Shown here: in pieces, positions 46,729 through 58,800 of the stretch
Layout: each line of letters starts with the position of its first letter
Numbering within the stretch: the stretch's first letter is position 1
Assembly: GCA_036924285.1 (NCBI GenBank)
Contig: JAYKYS010000006.1
Coordinates: forward strand, 28,432,001-28,496,000
Direction of reading: 5' to 3'
Length of the DNA: 64,000 nucleotides
Source: Asterella californica
Taxonomy: Eukaryota; Streptophyta; Marchantiopsida; Marchantiales; Aytoniaceae
Program-made: the position numbers and the translations under genes
Notes under the pieces: model-generated
Databases searched by the model: none
Told to the model about the DNA's origin: nothing
The model's input: the letters and a program-made list of their open reading frames with translations, nothing else

Positions 46729-47676
46729 TTGAGAAATGTATCTGATTTCTTTTTCATAAGTGAATTTCAAAGCAGAGGCAGTACACATGATCACGGACTA
46801 GTGTGGATAAAAAATGCTCTTGTTTTCAAGATAGATCCTGATGAATCAATAACAATTTTCATAGACGAGTACATTTCTCCTAATCGTCACTTATTGAGCG
46901 AAGAGATGATCAAATGTCAAACTCATCATCACACAAATACTTGCTATAAAAAAAAATCTTCTTCTTGTCGATTTCAATTTTCATGATATCTCATGTCAAA
47001 AACAACAATATTATATCCTTTAACTAACGATGAACTCGATGATGAAACAACGAGAGATATAAAACTTAAATCTATTAGAATTTCAAACATCATTTCTTCT
47101 TCCAAAACTGGATTGGAGATGAACTTTGATAAGTATCTTCAACATTTAGAACTTACATATAAAACTTACATATTAGCTTTAAGATATTCTTTATCAAAAC
47201 TTTCCATATATGTCAAACGTCATCCAATCAATATTTACATTAATTCCTTCCCAAAAAATGCTGCTTCAATTTGGCAAGCCAACACAGATTGTCAATACGT
47301 GTTGGATCCACATGCTGTGACACAATATTGTACATCATATCTAACAAAAGTAGATAATACAATAATAAATGAGATGAAGAAAATTAACAATAAATGTATT
47401 GAGGAAAATCAAGAAATAATCACACGAATAAAAAAGTTAGGCAATGCATTCCTAAATTCCAGAAAAGTTTCGGCTCACTTAGCCATCTATACAATATTAA
47501 AATTACCTTTGTATCATGCTTCTCGTTCCTTTCAGTTCATAGATACTAGTAGTCCATCCGGTGGAACCTTCCTCCTCAAAAGTACCAAGCATCTATCTTC
47601 TGAAGATGGTTCTTCAACAAACATAGGATTGTCATCCATCATAGATAAGTATGCACGACGTCCACAACATCTCTAA
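46729..47676 (+). pseudogene. Helitron Rep (HUH nuclease) in two frames
   Basis: SEFQSRGSTHDHGLVWIKNA near 46760 matches the Helitron HUH region (E-F-Q-x-R-G-x-x-H-x-H); the two His are kept. The His/Cys-rich segment CQTHHHTNTC follows. After a frameshift at about 46985, 46993-47676 contains WQANTDCQYVLDPHAVTQYC then TSYLTKVD, the tyrosine motif that cuts DNA (Y-x3-Y-x2-K), and PLYHASRSFQFI near 47520. A stretch corresponding to the N-terminal Rep region is missing. Confidence 0.85.
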
Positions 47677-47685
47677 ACAAATTCA

Positions 47686-48021
47686 ATGGCTTTGATAGAA
47701 TTCGTGGCCAAGTTTCATACTTCACAAAATAGAAGATTGAGAAAATCTAAAATCGTACGGTGGATATGTTTCGACCAATATAAACAACCAGAAGAGTATT
47801 CCAGAGAGCAAGTGCTGTTATATGTCCCTTTTCTTTACGACGAGAACAACATTAAAGATTCAATTGAAACATGGAAAAATACATATAATAGACATAAATC
47901 ACATATTCTATTATTACAAAATTTGTATACTTTTAAGTACAATACGAACCAAGTACACGAAGATTGGAAGAAATTTGAGGATGAGGTGGTAGAACTTGAA
48001 GAAAATAAGAGAATATCATAA
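47686..48021 (+). pseudogene. Rep-helicase linker region of Helitron
   Basis: LIEFVAKFHTSQNRRLRKSK then IVRWICFDQYKQPEEYSREQ matches the conserved stretch between Rep and helicase in Helitrons. It ends with a Glu-rich helix (EDEVVELEENKRIS). The 3' end (47997 on) is where copy 1 at 18376 resumes. Confidence 0.75.
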
Positions 48022-48079
48022 CGAACAAAGCGAACCGGAACACGATTCAAGCAATTTAGATTTGGAGAATGTCAACTTA

Positions 48080-49280
48080 ATGCAACAAAGTACTCCATTT
48101 ATTTCTTACGGGAGAAGTAGGAATCGGTAAAACATTCACCTTATTAAAAATTATACAAGGATTGTCATGGATATACGAAGATGATAAATCCAGGTTTAAT
48201 GATCCTGAACAAATAAAAGTTTTGAAGATAGCATACACAGGACAAGCTGCACATAATATACAAGGAATGACTATTCACAGTGCTTTAGCAATCCCTAAAG
48301 ACTCTTACGATATGAATGTATCAAAATTAAGTCTAGATCAATTAGATAAATGCATCAAATATTATAGCCAATTAAGATTATTAGTGATACACGAGATCTC
48401 TCTAGTGGACGCAAGAATGTTCTCATACATAAACCAAAGACTACAACAAATAACTCAGAATTTCAACTTTTTATTCGGTGGCTTAGATATAATTGTTTGC
48501 CGTGACTTTTATCAAGTACAACCTGTTCAAGATTCATGGATTTTTTAGTCATCTAATATGAATTCTCAAAATATATGACGCATAGGTTGAGTCAGTTCAT
48601 AGTGTTTGAAAAATGAAGACCATATGTTAGTGGATCAATTACTATGAACTGACTCAACCTATGTGTCAGAACAATACAAATTTTATACAAATTTTGAATC
48701 GTATTCGCATCAACCAACAAACATCTTTGGATCTACATAATTTAAATTCAACTTATTAAAACACGTATTCTAAACCAAACGATATACCTCATTTATTTTA
48801 CACTAACAAAGATACGAAACTTCATAATCAACATATATTTAGTATAAGTGATGAGAACGAATATTTATTTCATTCAAAAGATCATTTTTCTTCTGTTATA
48901 TCAAAAAGATTTAAGATATCCATAAATCCAAAAGATATAGCTGGATTACATGGTACTTCATCTCTAAAAGTTACCATGTTAGTAGAATTATGTTACAATT
49001 ATAACACACGAGATGGACTCGCAAATGAAAGCGATGGGATTTTCATGTCCACAACAACGTATAATGATGATCAAATCATTCGGATCCAAAGATTAGAACA
49101 CAAACGAGGAACAAACAAAAAAGTTTGTATTCCAATAACATTAATCAATCTTAGACGCCCATTACAAGAATTTCGCAACAATTTCCAATCAATAAATATA
49201 CCAGAGAACATAAGATCACTAGAACACATTTCCCTGTTCAACAAGCATCTGCACGAACTATCCACAGATCGCAAGGATTG
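48080..49280 (+). pseudogene. Helitron Pif1-like helicase, copy 2
   Basis: The Walker A loop TGEVGIGKTFTLLKIIQG is intact (about 48115-48160). Then come AAHNIQGMTIHSALAIPKDS, a Walker B stretch LLVIHEISLVDARMFSY in which the catalytic Asp is His (Asp in copy 1), and LFGGLDIIVCRDFYQVQPVQ near 48490. The frame breaks at the fold-back 48577-48667. MRQNNTNF and the last parts (LEHKRGTNKKVCIPITLINL, 49095) follow. Confidence 0.85.
48577..48667. repeat. 31-bp fold-back in helicase, copy 2
   Basis: Same structure and position as 19015-19105, with arms 48577-48607 and 48637-48667 and a few more mismatches. Confidence 0.85.
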
Positions 49281-49589
49281 ACCATGCATCAAGTAGCTTT
49301 CAGTCCCAAGCACATAAATCGACACGGATTGACATTATCCAGAGTGAAAAATTCTAAGCACTTACATATATTACAATTGATCGAGCATCGTCATATAGTT
49401 GTAGACAGCAGAGTGACACTCGAAATGAAACGGTTGAAACTAAAATCATCATGGCAACTCCACATCCATGATCTTCAAATGAATATCTCATCTTCCACTT
49501 ACATGCTCATATAATTTCTAAACACAAGATCATTAATAAAACATCACCTTGATGTTCGAGCAGATCATAATTTACAGCTACTTTATATT

Positions 49590-50164
49590 TTGTGCTTCAG
49601 TGAGATACTTATACAAAATCCTAGTTCTGTTTCACATTTCATAGACATCAAACGATTTCAATATATACATACACACACAAGTCGAGGTTTGCTACTAACA
49701 TATAGAAACATAATGCAACTCTCGGCGCATAATATTTTTGGAACTCATAACATGAAAATAATTTCTGCAGATTTCAACATTCTAACTCGTCGTGCAATTC
49801 ACATCATAGTTGTATACAAATTTTCTCGTATGCATCTCGATGAGTTTTGATCAATTTTACTATCATTATTCAAAACATACCTAAGGATTATCCAACGATA
49901 ATCATAAGAGATGTCAATATCAATCTGTTCAAAATTGATGATCATCAAACTGCATCCTTCGCATCTTTCATGAATTCATATAACATTTTTCCAACTTTCA
50001 CAAAACCAACCACAAAATATGGATCAAATCTAGATCAAATATGGACTAACGTTCTCCAATACGAAAATCTCTATTCATCATCACATGCTTATTGGACAGA
50101 TCATGATCTTATTTTTATTCTCTATAAAAAACCATCACATGTTAATACGTTCTCATTTACGTGA
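49590..50164 (+). pseudogene. Endonuclease-like domain of the Helitron-like element
   Basis: The pieces KIISADFNILTRRAIHIIVV, IIIRDVNINLF, TFTKPTTKYGSNLDQIWTN and AYWTDHDLIFIL correspond to the apurinic/EEP endonuclease fold (normally GDFN, LDxI and SDHxP-type motifs). RDVN and TDH replace the usual residues, and a stop splits the region near 49850. Such domains occur in Helentrons and in non-LTR elements; position directly after the helicase favours the former. Confidence 0.65.
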
Positions 50165-51339
50165 AAAAACAAATCTAATCTTCTTTTGTTCGTGTACTAT
50201 ATACGAGTGATGTTCATATATACGAGTGATGTTCATGATCATATATTTCAGATTCAAGAGGTTTTCAACACTTGTGAAACAAGATAGTACCTCGTATGTT
50301 TCTTGAAAAAACATTTTCTTATATAAACTGGAAATCATCTTCATGTCATGAGCTACTGACTTCACATCCTAAATGTATGCATCCACAACTGTTCAATATA
50401 ATATAAACATGCTCATACTAACATCCATAATATTCCAAATGTTTTGTTTCGCAGTTACGATTCTTCATTGCTATCAAGACGACCTCGAGATTCAAATCAT
50501 TCTATACATTTCTTGCATATCTTTTATATATTATCGATACTCCAATGTACATAATCTTCACAACATCTTTCACATTCTTCATTATTACTTTTTCATTTCA
50601 AAAATCATCATATGTTAATATATTCTCATCTAGTTAAACAAATTAGTCTACTTATTTTCTTCATACGCTCATCATTCAAACCGTTCAATACAAATTCATA
50701 TGCATCAAACTAAAGATAATTTTAAAATTTTTGACATCATATACTCCTTCATATTTTCTAACAATAATTGCATCATACACAAACTGAAAACTAACACAAT
50801 CTCATTTATGTATCTTTTCTTAACTTTCATAAATTTTGAAATGTATGTAATAACATAATCTAAAATTATCCTTCCTAACCTCCACAATATTCTAAATGTT
50901 CTTTTCTGCAGTTGCAACTGATCATTATCTTCAAATGGGTCCAAAGACTCAAACTTATGCATTATCATACATCAGAAGATTCTTAAGATCACTATCCTCA
51001 AAATGATCTTAAGCTTCACAAGTATATATTTACATAAATGATGCAGACATGTTACTACCAATATATGAAGACACATTGAAAGATGCTCATTGTGAGTTAC
51101 ATAAAATTATAAACTACTTCTTTCAGTATCCGAAGATAATCTTATCATGGTTTTCAAAGACTATATTAATTTTCATTGTTTTTTTAACATTCATCCACAT
51201 CTCTAGAATTACACCTTCACCTATATCACCTTCTAAGACTCATGAGGTGAGATGGATTTCACTTTTAAGATTCACCTTCACATATTTCACCTTCTAAGAT
51301 TGTGAGGTCTTGCAAACGCATAGTCCTCGTAATGTCATT
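50165..51339. other. AT-rich region, possible Helitron tail, no gene recognised
   Basis: Contains a 19-base tandem duplication (ATATACGAGTGATGTTCAT, about 50198-50236) and short repeated TCACCTTCTAAG motifs near 51227-51297. Short open frames give no recognisable protein. The element end could lie here. Confidence 0.45.
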
Positions 51340-51900
51340 GCATGCGTAGCGCCTTGTTATTTACATAACAACCAAGGAGGTCCCTGCTAAACTGGACCCT
51401 TGATTAATAAAAATTTCTTGGCTCTAGATGCCATCTTGATGCCACCTTGCATATACCACAAGTCATCCAATGTAAGTAGAAGTCTCTACACGTATGGGGT
51501 CACCCCACAAGGCTTACAGTCCCCCATATGCGCACCAGGTATCTCTCATGGTATAATCAAGGTGACATGCGGAGGCTTAGGCCAGGAAGCCCACGATTAA
51601 GGGAGATACTGATCTCTCGTCCTTATATATGCAGGACGTGGCTACATATTCAACATAGACTCTCTTCCAGGAGGTCAGTATGCCAGAATAGGAAACACAG
51701 GCCAGGGGGAATTGATCATGAGACCACTTTGCTCCTAGGTGGGCGCCCTATCACTGAGATGACCTCTGTTTCAGTTCAAAAAGGAAATACAGTTGGTACA
51801 TATCTTTAAGGAAAATTTTCTGTACATTCTTTACTAGCTTTTCGTACACTAACTTCTCTGTTCAACTCTGTTTCTAGTGAATGATGAGTCAAAACTATAG
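51340..51900 (+). repeat. LTR3-related repeat, single copy
   Basis: Shares segments with 53640-54120 and 59140-59700 (CTTGATTAATAAAAATTTCT, GGCTTAGGCCAGGAAGCCCA, then TCCTAGGTGGGCGCCC and TGTTTCAGTT). Confidence 0.7.
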
Positions 51901-53115
51901 TACACACAAACACCTACGTCTTCACACTGTCAGATCATGAATTCGAGTGACGAGCCAAAATCAACAGATTTCTCTCTTTCGTGCTTTTCATAACTTAAGA
52001 CTTGTACTAACTATTACCTAGAACTCTTTTTCTCGAAATCGAAAGTATGAAGTTGCTCTTCTCGACGAGCTCCACATTTGGAACTTTTCGCTCCCTTCAG
52101 GGTGATATTTCAACCTAACCTAGCATTTGGAGAGTTCTCATCCATGCACTCCATGGAGGACACCTTCCTAAACCTTAAAGGTGCATCCTTGCAATGCATG
52201 GATGACACTTTAAACTATTTCAAAATCTTTAAGACCTTTAACACTTCAAAAGTGCTTAAAAGTTGTTGAAAATCACCATAGTAGTCAATTTGAAAGTCGA
52301 GCTCAACATCGTCAATACATTAGAACTTAGAAAATCATTTTGATCTCCAAAAATGCAATTAAAGACTGCAGCCATACACATCGTCCATTTTCTATCTTTG
52401 CTTTATTTGTGGATGAATATGAGATTATGCTCGATCTACAACAACATCATAATGCTCCTTATCATCATTCTCCTGATTTCTCAAGTTGATTATTAAATAT
52501 GTCTCACTAAACTAGATTTGTCTGATGTGATAATTTGGATAGATGAAAAAATGGAACGGATAGGGAGGTTAAGAGGTGTGCGTCCATACTTTGCATAGAT
52601 GCTCAAGGGCTGAGATAAAAGTAGAAAGTTGTCCTTGATCGACACAAAGAAGGATAGAGAGTTTACCATCGTCGGTCACACTTTGCACTACTCGCCACCA
52701 GACGCCTTTCATCTCACCATCATCACCTTTCTTCGTCTTTCCATCTTTGGTGAGAGGCTTCTGTCTTTTGATCTCGTGTCGCTCTCACTTTTAGAATATA
52801 CGTTAAAGACGTCCCATAGAAGTCTCGCTCTGAAAGCCACTTGGAAAGTACCCTCTAAAGTCAACATGTTCTTTTGAAGTTCATCTTCAGTTTGGACCTT
52901 AACGGCCTCCAACGTCAAGCGTTTCTTCAAGACGTTTGTACTCTCACGAGTCTTCTTACTCTCCATAAATGCATAATATACTCGTGGGACAACAAGTAGC
53001 GTACTGCATATGTTTTATGTTTTGTGTGTCACACGCCTAGCTAGTAAAGAGTCTTTAGGGTTTTAAGTAGAAGTGTCTCCATCCTCAAAAACGGTGTGAA
53101 CCAAGAGAATCATGT
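51901..53115. other. No gene recognised; ends with an arm-related fragment
   Basis: Two overlapping open frames on opposite strands (52629-52877 and 52709-52966) show no known domain. Bases 53025-53112 are an inverted match to arm-type sequence (CTAGCTAGTAAAGAGTCTTT) near 760-850 and 36318-36400. Confidence 0.45.
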
Positions 53116-54489
53116 TGTCTTATTGCATGAGGGTCTGTACAGTGAAAGTTGGTAGCGAAAAGGAGTTTTCTTCTACTGGGTACATAGTTGTAAAAGAAGT
53201 TGCCCATGAGCTTGTTAAGCTGAGCAGGTGCTAAGCTAGGGCCAAGCAAGACAAGCTACCCCTTAGCTTATATTCCAAAGAACGACTAAGAAGCCATGAA
53301 AGTGGAAGCTCTTCTTGATTAGATCATGCACATGTTTTCATTTATGCGAAATAAAGATATACTTAGATGTTTGCGTCGCTATTAGATCAAGAAAGTGAAA
53401 AGAAAAGAAACTTTGTTGTTTTCCGTTGGTGACTTAGAATCATTATCTGATGACATCATCGCGTAGTTCTTGAGTAGTATAGTTTTGGTTCTTTCGTCAC
53501 TAGAAACAGAGTTGTATAGTGGAAGTAATAAAAAATGTTTCATGAACTGCCGTCGCACATCGAATTACTTCAAACTCAAGTCCACTGCTAAGCATCACCC
53601 TAGCTAAACAAGGGTCCTTATGTCCTTATACACACACTCACTTATCAAGCAGACCCCTAGCCAAGCTAGCCCTTTGTTAAATAAAAATTTCTCAACCCTC
53701 GATGTCATCTTGATGCAACTCAGATTATGAGCTAAGCCACGATTTTAGAGCCTAGGCCACAGCTACAAGACCCGGAAGCCCACATTTAAGAAAGATACAA
53801 TCCTCCGTCCCTAGATGTGCAAGACGTAGCCACACACCCAACATAGACTCCCATCCAAGAGGCCAACACGCTGAGATAAGAAACGTGAGCCATGAGACCA
53901 ACACGCTGAGATAGGAAACATGATCTAGGAGGATTTGATCCAACGACCTCCTCTTCCTAGGTGGACACCCCTTTCACTGAGGTGGTTCCTGTTTCAGTTT
54001 AATACAGTAAAGAAACTTGTACACATACTTATGGAACTCGCTTTTATCTCATTTGCTAGCTTTTTAGGTGCTACTTTCATTTTACAGCTCTATTTCTAGT
54101 GACGAAAGAACCAAAACTGTACTACTCAAGAACACTACGTGATGATCTCATCAGATAGTGAATTCGAGTCACCAGCGGAAAACGAAAAAATTTCCTCTTT
54201 TGTCACTTTTTTATCTAGAAGCAACGCAAACATCTATGTATATCTTTATTTTGCATAAATGAAAATACGTGTCTGCTCTAATCAAGAAGAGCTTCCACCT
54301 GTACCTTCTCGGCTTTTTTGTCGTTCTTTGGAATATAAGCTAGGGGGCAGCTTGTCTAGCTTGGCCCTAGCTTAGCACATGCTCAACTTAACAAGCTCCT
54401 AGGTAGCTTCTTTTATAACTATGTTCCCTGTGGAAGAAAACTCATTTTTGCTTCTAACTTTCATTGTACAGACCTCATGCAATAGGACA
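53116..54489. repeat. Inverted repeat of ~400 bp arms with 530-bp centre
   Basis: Left arm 53116-53530 and right arm 54070-54489 are inverted copies (for example CTTATTGCATGAGGGTCTGT at 53119 pairs near 54480). Outer ends are TGTCTTATTGC and GCAATAGGACA, so it could be a fold-back transposon. The centre resembles LTR3 sequence. Confidence 0.8.
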
Positions 54490-54509
54490 TCCATGTATTT
54501 AGGGTTTAG

Positions 54510-55022
54510 GCTTCTCTCACTACGAATCAGACAGTTAGAACGCAAAGAAGAGGATCTTGCAGAAGCAAAACAAAAGTTCAAAGCGGCTCGACTTGAAAAT
54601 AAGGAGAGGTTTGACAAGACCCATAGGCTTCGACGGAAACTAATACAAGTTGAGGACTGGGTGTTGATATACGATAGTACATTAGAAAACTAGCACTCTA
54701 CAGTCTGAAAGTTTTCCAGGAGATGGTTTGGCCCATACATTGTCTCAGATGCGCATTAGAATGCTATTTATTCCTTGCAAGAGCTAGATGGTGCGTCTTT
54801 AAGGCTTCCTATTGCTAACTTTCAGATTGTAGAGTGCTGGTTCTCTAATGTACTTTCGTATATCAACACCCAGTCCTCAACTTGTATTGATTTCGGTCGA
54901 AGCCTATGGGTCTTGTCAAACCTCTCCTTATTTTCAAGTCGAACCGCTTTCAACTTTTGTTTTGCTTCTGCAATATCTTCTTCTCTGCGTTCTAACTGTA
55001 TGATGCGTGGGTGAGAGAAGCT
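54510..55022. repeat. Fold-back of the integrase C-terminal coding sequence
   Basis: The plus strand 54510-54711 and the minus strand 55022-54819 both encode RLENKERFDKTHRLR and VEDWVLIY. Arms are about 203 bp, separated by 107 bp that continue the plus-strand copy through the GPY motif (RRWFGPYIV) and LQELDGASLRLPIAN. Confidence 0.9.
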
Positions 55023-57470
55023 GTACGTGATCCATATATCTTCTCATGGCAAGGTAGCCCAAGTAAGGAAGTCTTCTTCTGCTGGCATCATTGGCTTCTG
55101 TCTCAACATTAATTCAACAAGCATGTATCCAGTAGTAGAACAGTGAGTCGTCAGTTTATAAAGCAAAAGGGAGTAACCTAGGCCACTCTCTATGTCTACC
55201 GTCACATGGCTTCACCAAAGCTTGAACAATTGATGGATGTCTACGTTCGCTCTTGTCAATTATCTTTGAGTTCATCGCAGTAGTAAGCTTGAGCTTCACG
55301 CCATATCGAACAAAAAACTCCTTTGCTTCTACACCACGTAATTCTCCTCTATCCGTCTGTAGTCTCCTTATAGATACATATCTACAAACAATGTCTTCAA
55401 GTCCAAACCTACATATACCTTCTGTAGTCTTCGTCCTCAGTGCTCGTCCTTCTACAAAGTTGGAGAGGTCCTCACGAGCCAAAACTAAATATCGCATACC
55501 TCATAACCCCGGAGGCATTATCACCACGTCGAGAACCCATTGGAAGTGAATGGCGGGTAAGTTGGCACAAGATCAGCTTTATATCACATCTTTGAGTAAA
55601 ATTGACAATGCAAACACAAACTAACATAGTTCATCACATCTCGATATAGACCTTTCCATCAGTATCTCTCCTTCAACTTTACGTAAGTAGCCCAAATCCC
55701 TCGGTGTCCAACGCACAAGGTGTCATGAAACTCCTTCATTAGTTGTTGTTTAGTCTGCAGATCGTCCACTACTCGTATGAACATTTCATCTCTTTTCAGT
55801 GACCGTCTCCAAATATATCCGTCATGTAGAAGATAGTTGTATGCTTGCTTCCTTCTTTCTTTGAACTCTGCTTGGCTCCATCTCTCTTGCCTCTCCAGTG
55901 AACTTAAGTAATATCCTATGTCACGAAGTCTACATGTGTAAAGCTCTTCCCTAACAACTGCGGCTCCGGGGCTGTAACCTGTCGACCAACCTGACACAGA
56001 ACATCCTTTCTTTCTTCTTCCTCAGTTTCTGAAAACATATCATCCTCGTCTATATAACGAGCCCTTGACAACATATCTGCTACCACATTCTCTTTATCTT
56101 TTATATATCCTTCAGCTCTAGATTCAAGCTCTTGATGTAGGCAATCCAACGCAACATCACTATGTCCGGCGTGCTACAGTTGGATATCACCTCAAGCAGA
56201 GATATACAATCTGTTTCTAAGAATACATGAGCACCAATCAAACACTCACGATTTGTCTTCATCGCGGTGACCACACCCCACAACTCTCGCTTCACTTGAG
56301 GATAATCTCGTTGCCTGTCCGTCAAGATTCTAACCCCAAACCTAGAGATAAACCGCACACCACTCGCGTCATCTTGACCTATCGCCCAGCCAATCGTCTT
56401 TGGGCTAGTATCCACTGTGACAATGACAGATCTTCAACACCCATAATCTATTCTTTTCAACACAGGTGGAGACTTTAGAGTCTCCTTGAACCCATTCATA
56501 GCTTCTTGATGGACTGAAGTCCATACAAACGTCTTATATTTCCTCAATAATGCATACAAAGACTCCACAATATGAGCATAATGAGGAATGGATAAATGAT
56601 AAAATACACAAGCCTTTAGAAAGCGTCGAACCCCCGTGATATTTTTGCAGTCTGCCATCCTAACTATAGCGTCAACCTTCTCTGAATTTTGGTCGTCTTT
56701 CAAAAGTACTACACAGATGACCAACCACTAAAAATAAGACACACCAAACTTGGACTTAGCTCATGACAAGTTGAGACTCCAGACGAGTCAAAATACGTTC
56801 TACATCTCTGATGTGGTCTGCAACAAATCTCCTACATCCATTCGCGAGTATTGCTCCATCCTTGTTTCCAACCGAGCAACCTTTTATAGGAATATCATCA
56901 AATGGAATGATAACCTCATGTACAAACTCCCGTAATATCTTATGCATCGCATTCTGCATATGAGCCACTGAGTTTGTCGTTCCTTGAGAAAGAGCACACA
57001 TCCGCATCAATCTCAAAGGTGTACGCATAGTGGTCAGATCTCTACTCTCGACAGCCAACTGAAACTGATCATAACCAGAATATAGATCTTCAATAGAATA
57101 GATAGCTCTCTTTGCAAATGCCTCCGGTACCTCATCAATCAAAGGACCCGTCTCAATGTTGTGAATGATCACATTATTCGTAGGCTGTAGGTCTTGAATG
57201 AAGCACAAGGCTCCTGACTTCTTGGGTACAGTGAACCACCTGCTAGAATATGACCCCATAGACGGCTCTGTATTTTCTCTTTCAGCAATTCAATGAGTTT
57301 AGGCAGCAAGGCACGAGGAACCAGAATCCGTTTCAGATCCCAAGGCACGTGGGGATTGTGAATATAACCATAGGTGCTATTATCTTTGGATCCACACAAC
57401 CTATCTCTTTCGCTGAAAAAGAAATTGTTTTACCATGATCAGATGATAGCTGATCATGGTAAAAACAGTC
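54819..57470 (-). pseudogene. Pol of element 3 (protease end, RT, RNase H, integrase)
   Basis: On the minus strand: HDHRQVGHQFTEETLMEL near 57550 leads in, then HVPWDLKRILVPRALLPKLI (57330), SSRWFTVPKKSGALCFIQDL (57240), MRTPLRLMRMCALSQGTTNS (57020) and the catalytic region FDDIPIKGC (56900). RNase H with TIGWAIGQDD (56400) and the integrase zinc finger with HRGIWATYVKLKER (55680) follow, then DRGELRGVEAKEF (55350) and RLENKERFD (54940). Frames break at many places. Trp is intact at the SSRW site that is a stop in element 1. Confidence 0.9.
57428..57464. repeat. 15-bp quasi-palindrome in element 3
   Basis: TTTTACCATGATCAG, 7 bases, then CTGATCATGGTAAAA. The left half (minus sense DHGKTIS) is native pol sequence; the other half replaces residues expected between LTEIEKTVF and HGKTIS. 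Confidence 0.9.
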
Positions 57471-57715
57471 TTCTCAATCTCAGTCAAGAAATCACCCTCG
57501 CTTATTTAGAGCTCCATCAACGTCTCCTCGGTAAATTGATGTCCTACTTGTCTATGATCATGCAATACGGGCTTAGTGTCCACTAACTGTACTTGCTGTG
57601 CGAGTTAATAGGTAGTTGAGTTGCCATCAGCTTCATTTTTTTCAATACAGATTTGTACTTTGTATGCTTCCTAAAGAAGTGAACATCAACAAACTGCTTC
57701 CCTTCTCTCACTATT

Positions 57716-58734
57716 CTACATCGAATGAGCTGCCGCTGCTAGTCGCTGATCTCTTTTCAGATCTTTCATCTCAACTCTTAAATCTCTCAATTGTTGAGTG
57801 AGCTCTTCAATCAAGTTGTGTTGATTTCGATTCTCAAGATGTCGCTGCTGTCTAGGACCTCTTTGTGCTGGGACAGACACTACAGATGCCTGAGAAACCA
57901 CCACATATGCTTGGTGGACTATCGGAGGAACTATAGGGACTTGAGGAACCACTCTCTGTTCTGACAAGGTCTCTAGTTGTCCAACTATTGCCATCCTGCC
58001 ACGATGTTGTCTAGCAAGAGTAGATGCTGCTTCTTCCACTCTTCTCCAATCAGATGTAACTCCCCCCTCTGCTCCACGATCAGCTAACATAAAACAAAGT
58101 CTATCTGCTGTAAACTCATCCATAGTCCACAAGAATAACTCTGTCTTCCTAGCATCTAACGTCAATCTTTCCAGATCAGAAAGCTGCGAGTACCTCTTTT
58201 CAAACTCATGAACCAACTCATTCAGACACATGGTAAGTCTAGGCTGACGCTCTATCCAATCAAGGAATGTCCTCCTGGTGATCCTATCATAATCTTCTTC
58301 TAGAAACCCCTCCCTCAGTGCATGTTCGAACAGAGTCCATCCTCCTAGATGTCTCCTCTATAGATTTCTCACTTTCTCTCTCAGTTCAGGAACAACAGTC
58401 GACTCAAAGCTTAGAATTATCTCAACTTCAGGTGCACTGATCAGTTTCATCTCACCCACATACTCGCGCAAGTATTTAATAACATCTCTGTCATCAAATC
58501 GTCCACATCGACTAACAACTGCTTGTAAAGCCTTTGTGGATTTTTGCTCAGCTCCACCAATTGCATGTTGCTGTTGAATCATAGCGGCCAACGCTTGAAG
58601 AATCTGAGTTGTATACTGCCCATTGAAAATACTGAAGGTCCTCCTTGAGAGCCAACACCATCTTGGTCAGGAGTCTCTTGAATAGGAACACCATGAGCAG
58701 CAGTAACACCCTGGACGGCAGCACCATGATCCAT
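57716..58734 (-). pseudogene. Gag of element 3
   Basis: Start ATG at 58734 (MDHGAAVQGV). Later parts include MIQQQHAIGGAEQKSTKALQ (58590), YLREYVGEMKLISAPEVEI (58470) and LSDLERLTLDARKTELFLWT (58170), aligning with element 1 Gag (RALQSVVGLLDQF, SREMELSKVPERE). The C-terminal part has a basic coiled-coil-like segment (LTQQLRDLRVEMKDLKRDQR) and ends before any zinc knuckle. Frameshifts separate the parts. Confidence 0.85.
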
Positions 58735-58780
58735 CTTCCTCACTCAATCTAACAAATTCTCCAAATCAATCACCCAATTG

Positions 58781-58798
58781 CTCTCAATGGAAGCACCA
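58781..58798 (-). other. Candidate primer-binding site of element 3
   Basis: On the minus strand, two bases after the LTR end ACGACA, comes TGGTGCTTCCATTGAGAG. TGG start and position fit; the tRNA is not identified. Confidence 0.55.
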
Positions 58799-58800
58799 GA

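Larger units (their letters stand above)
46716..50164 (+). mobile_element. Helitron-like element with Rep, helicase and endonuclease parts
   Basis: Parts lie in Helitron order on one strand: Rep HUH region (46729-46986), rest of Rep (46993-47676), helicase N-terminal region (47686-48021), helicase core (about 48080-49280) and an endonuclease-like region (49590-50164). An added endonuclease is typical of Helentron-type elements rather than the usual plant Helitrons. Termini were not identified. The frames are interrupted in many places, so this copy is inactive. Confidence 0.85.

Noticed and set aside
50165..51300. Helitron 3' end (hairpin plus CTRR)
   Set aside because: No convincing terminal hairpin followed by CTRR was found; Helentron ends differ and need other copies.
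52629..52966. Opposed ORFs of 82 and 85 residues
   Set aside because: They overlap on opposite strands with no known domain and no second copy to show conservation.
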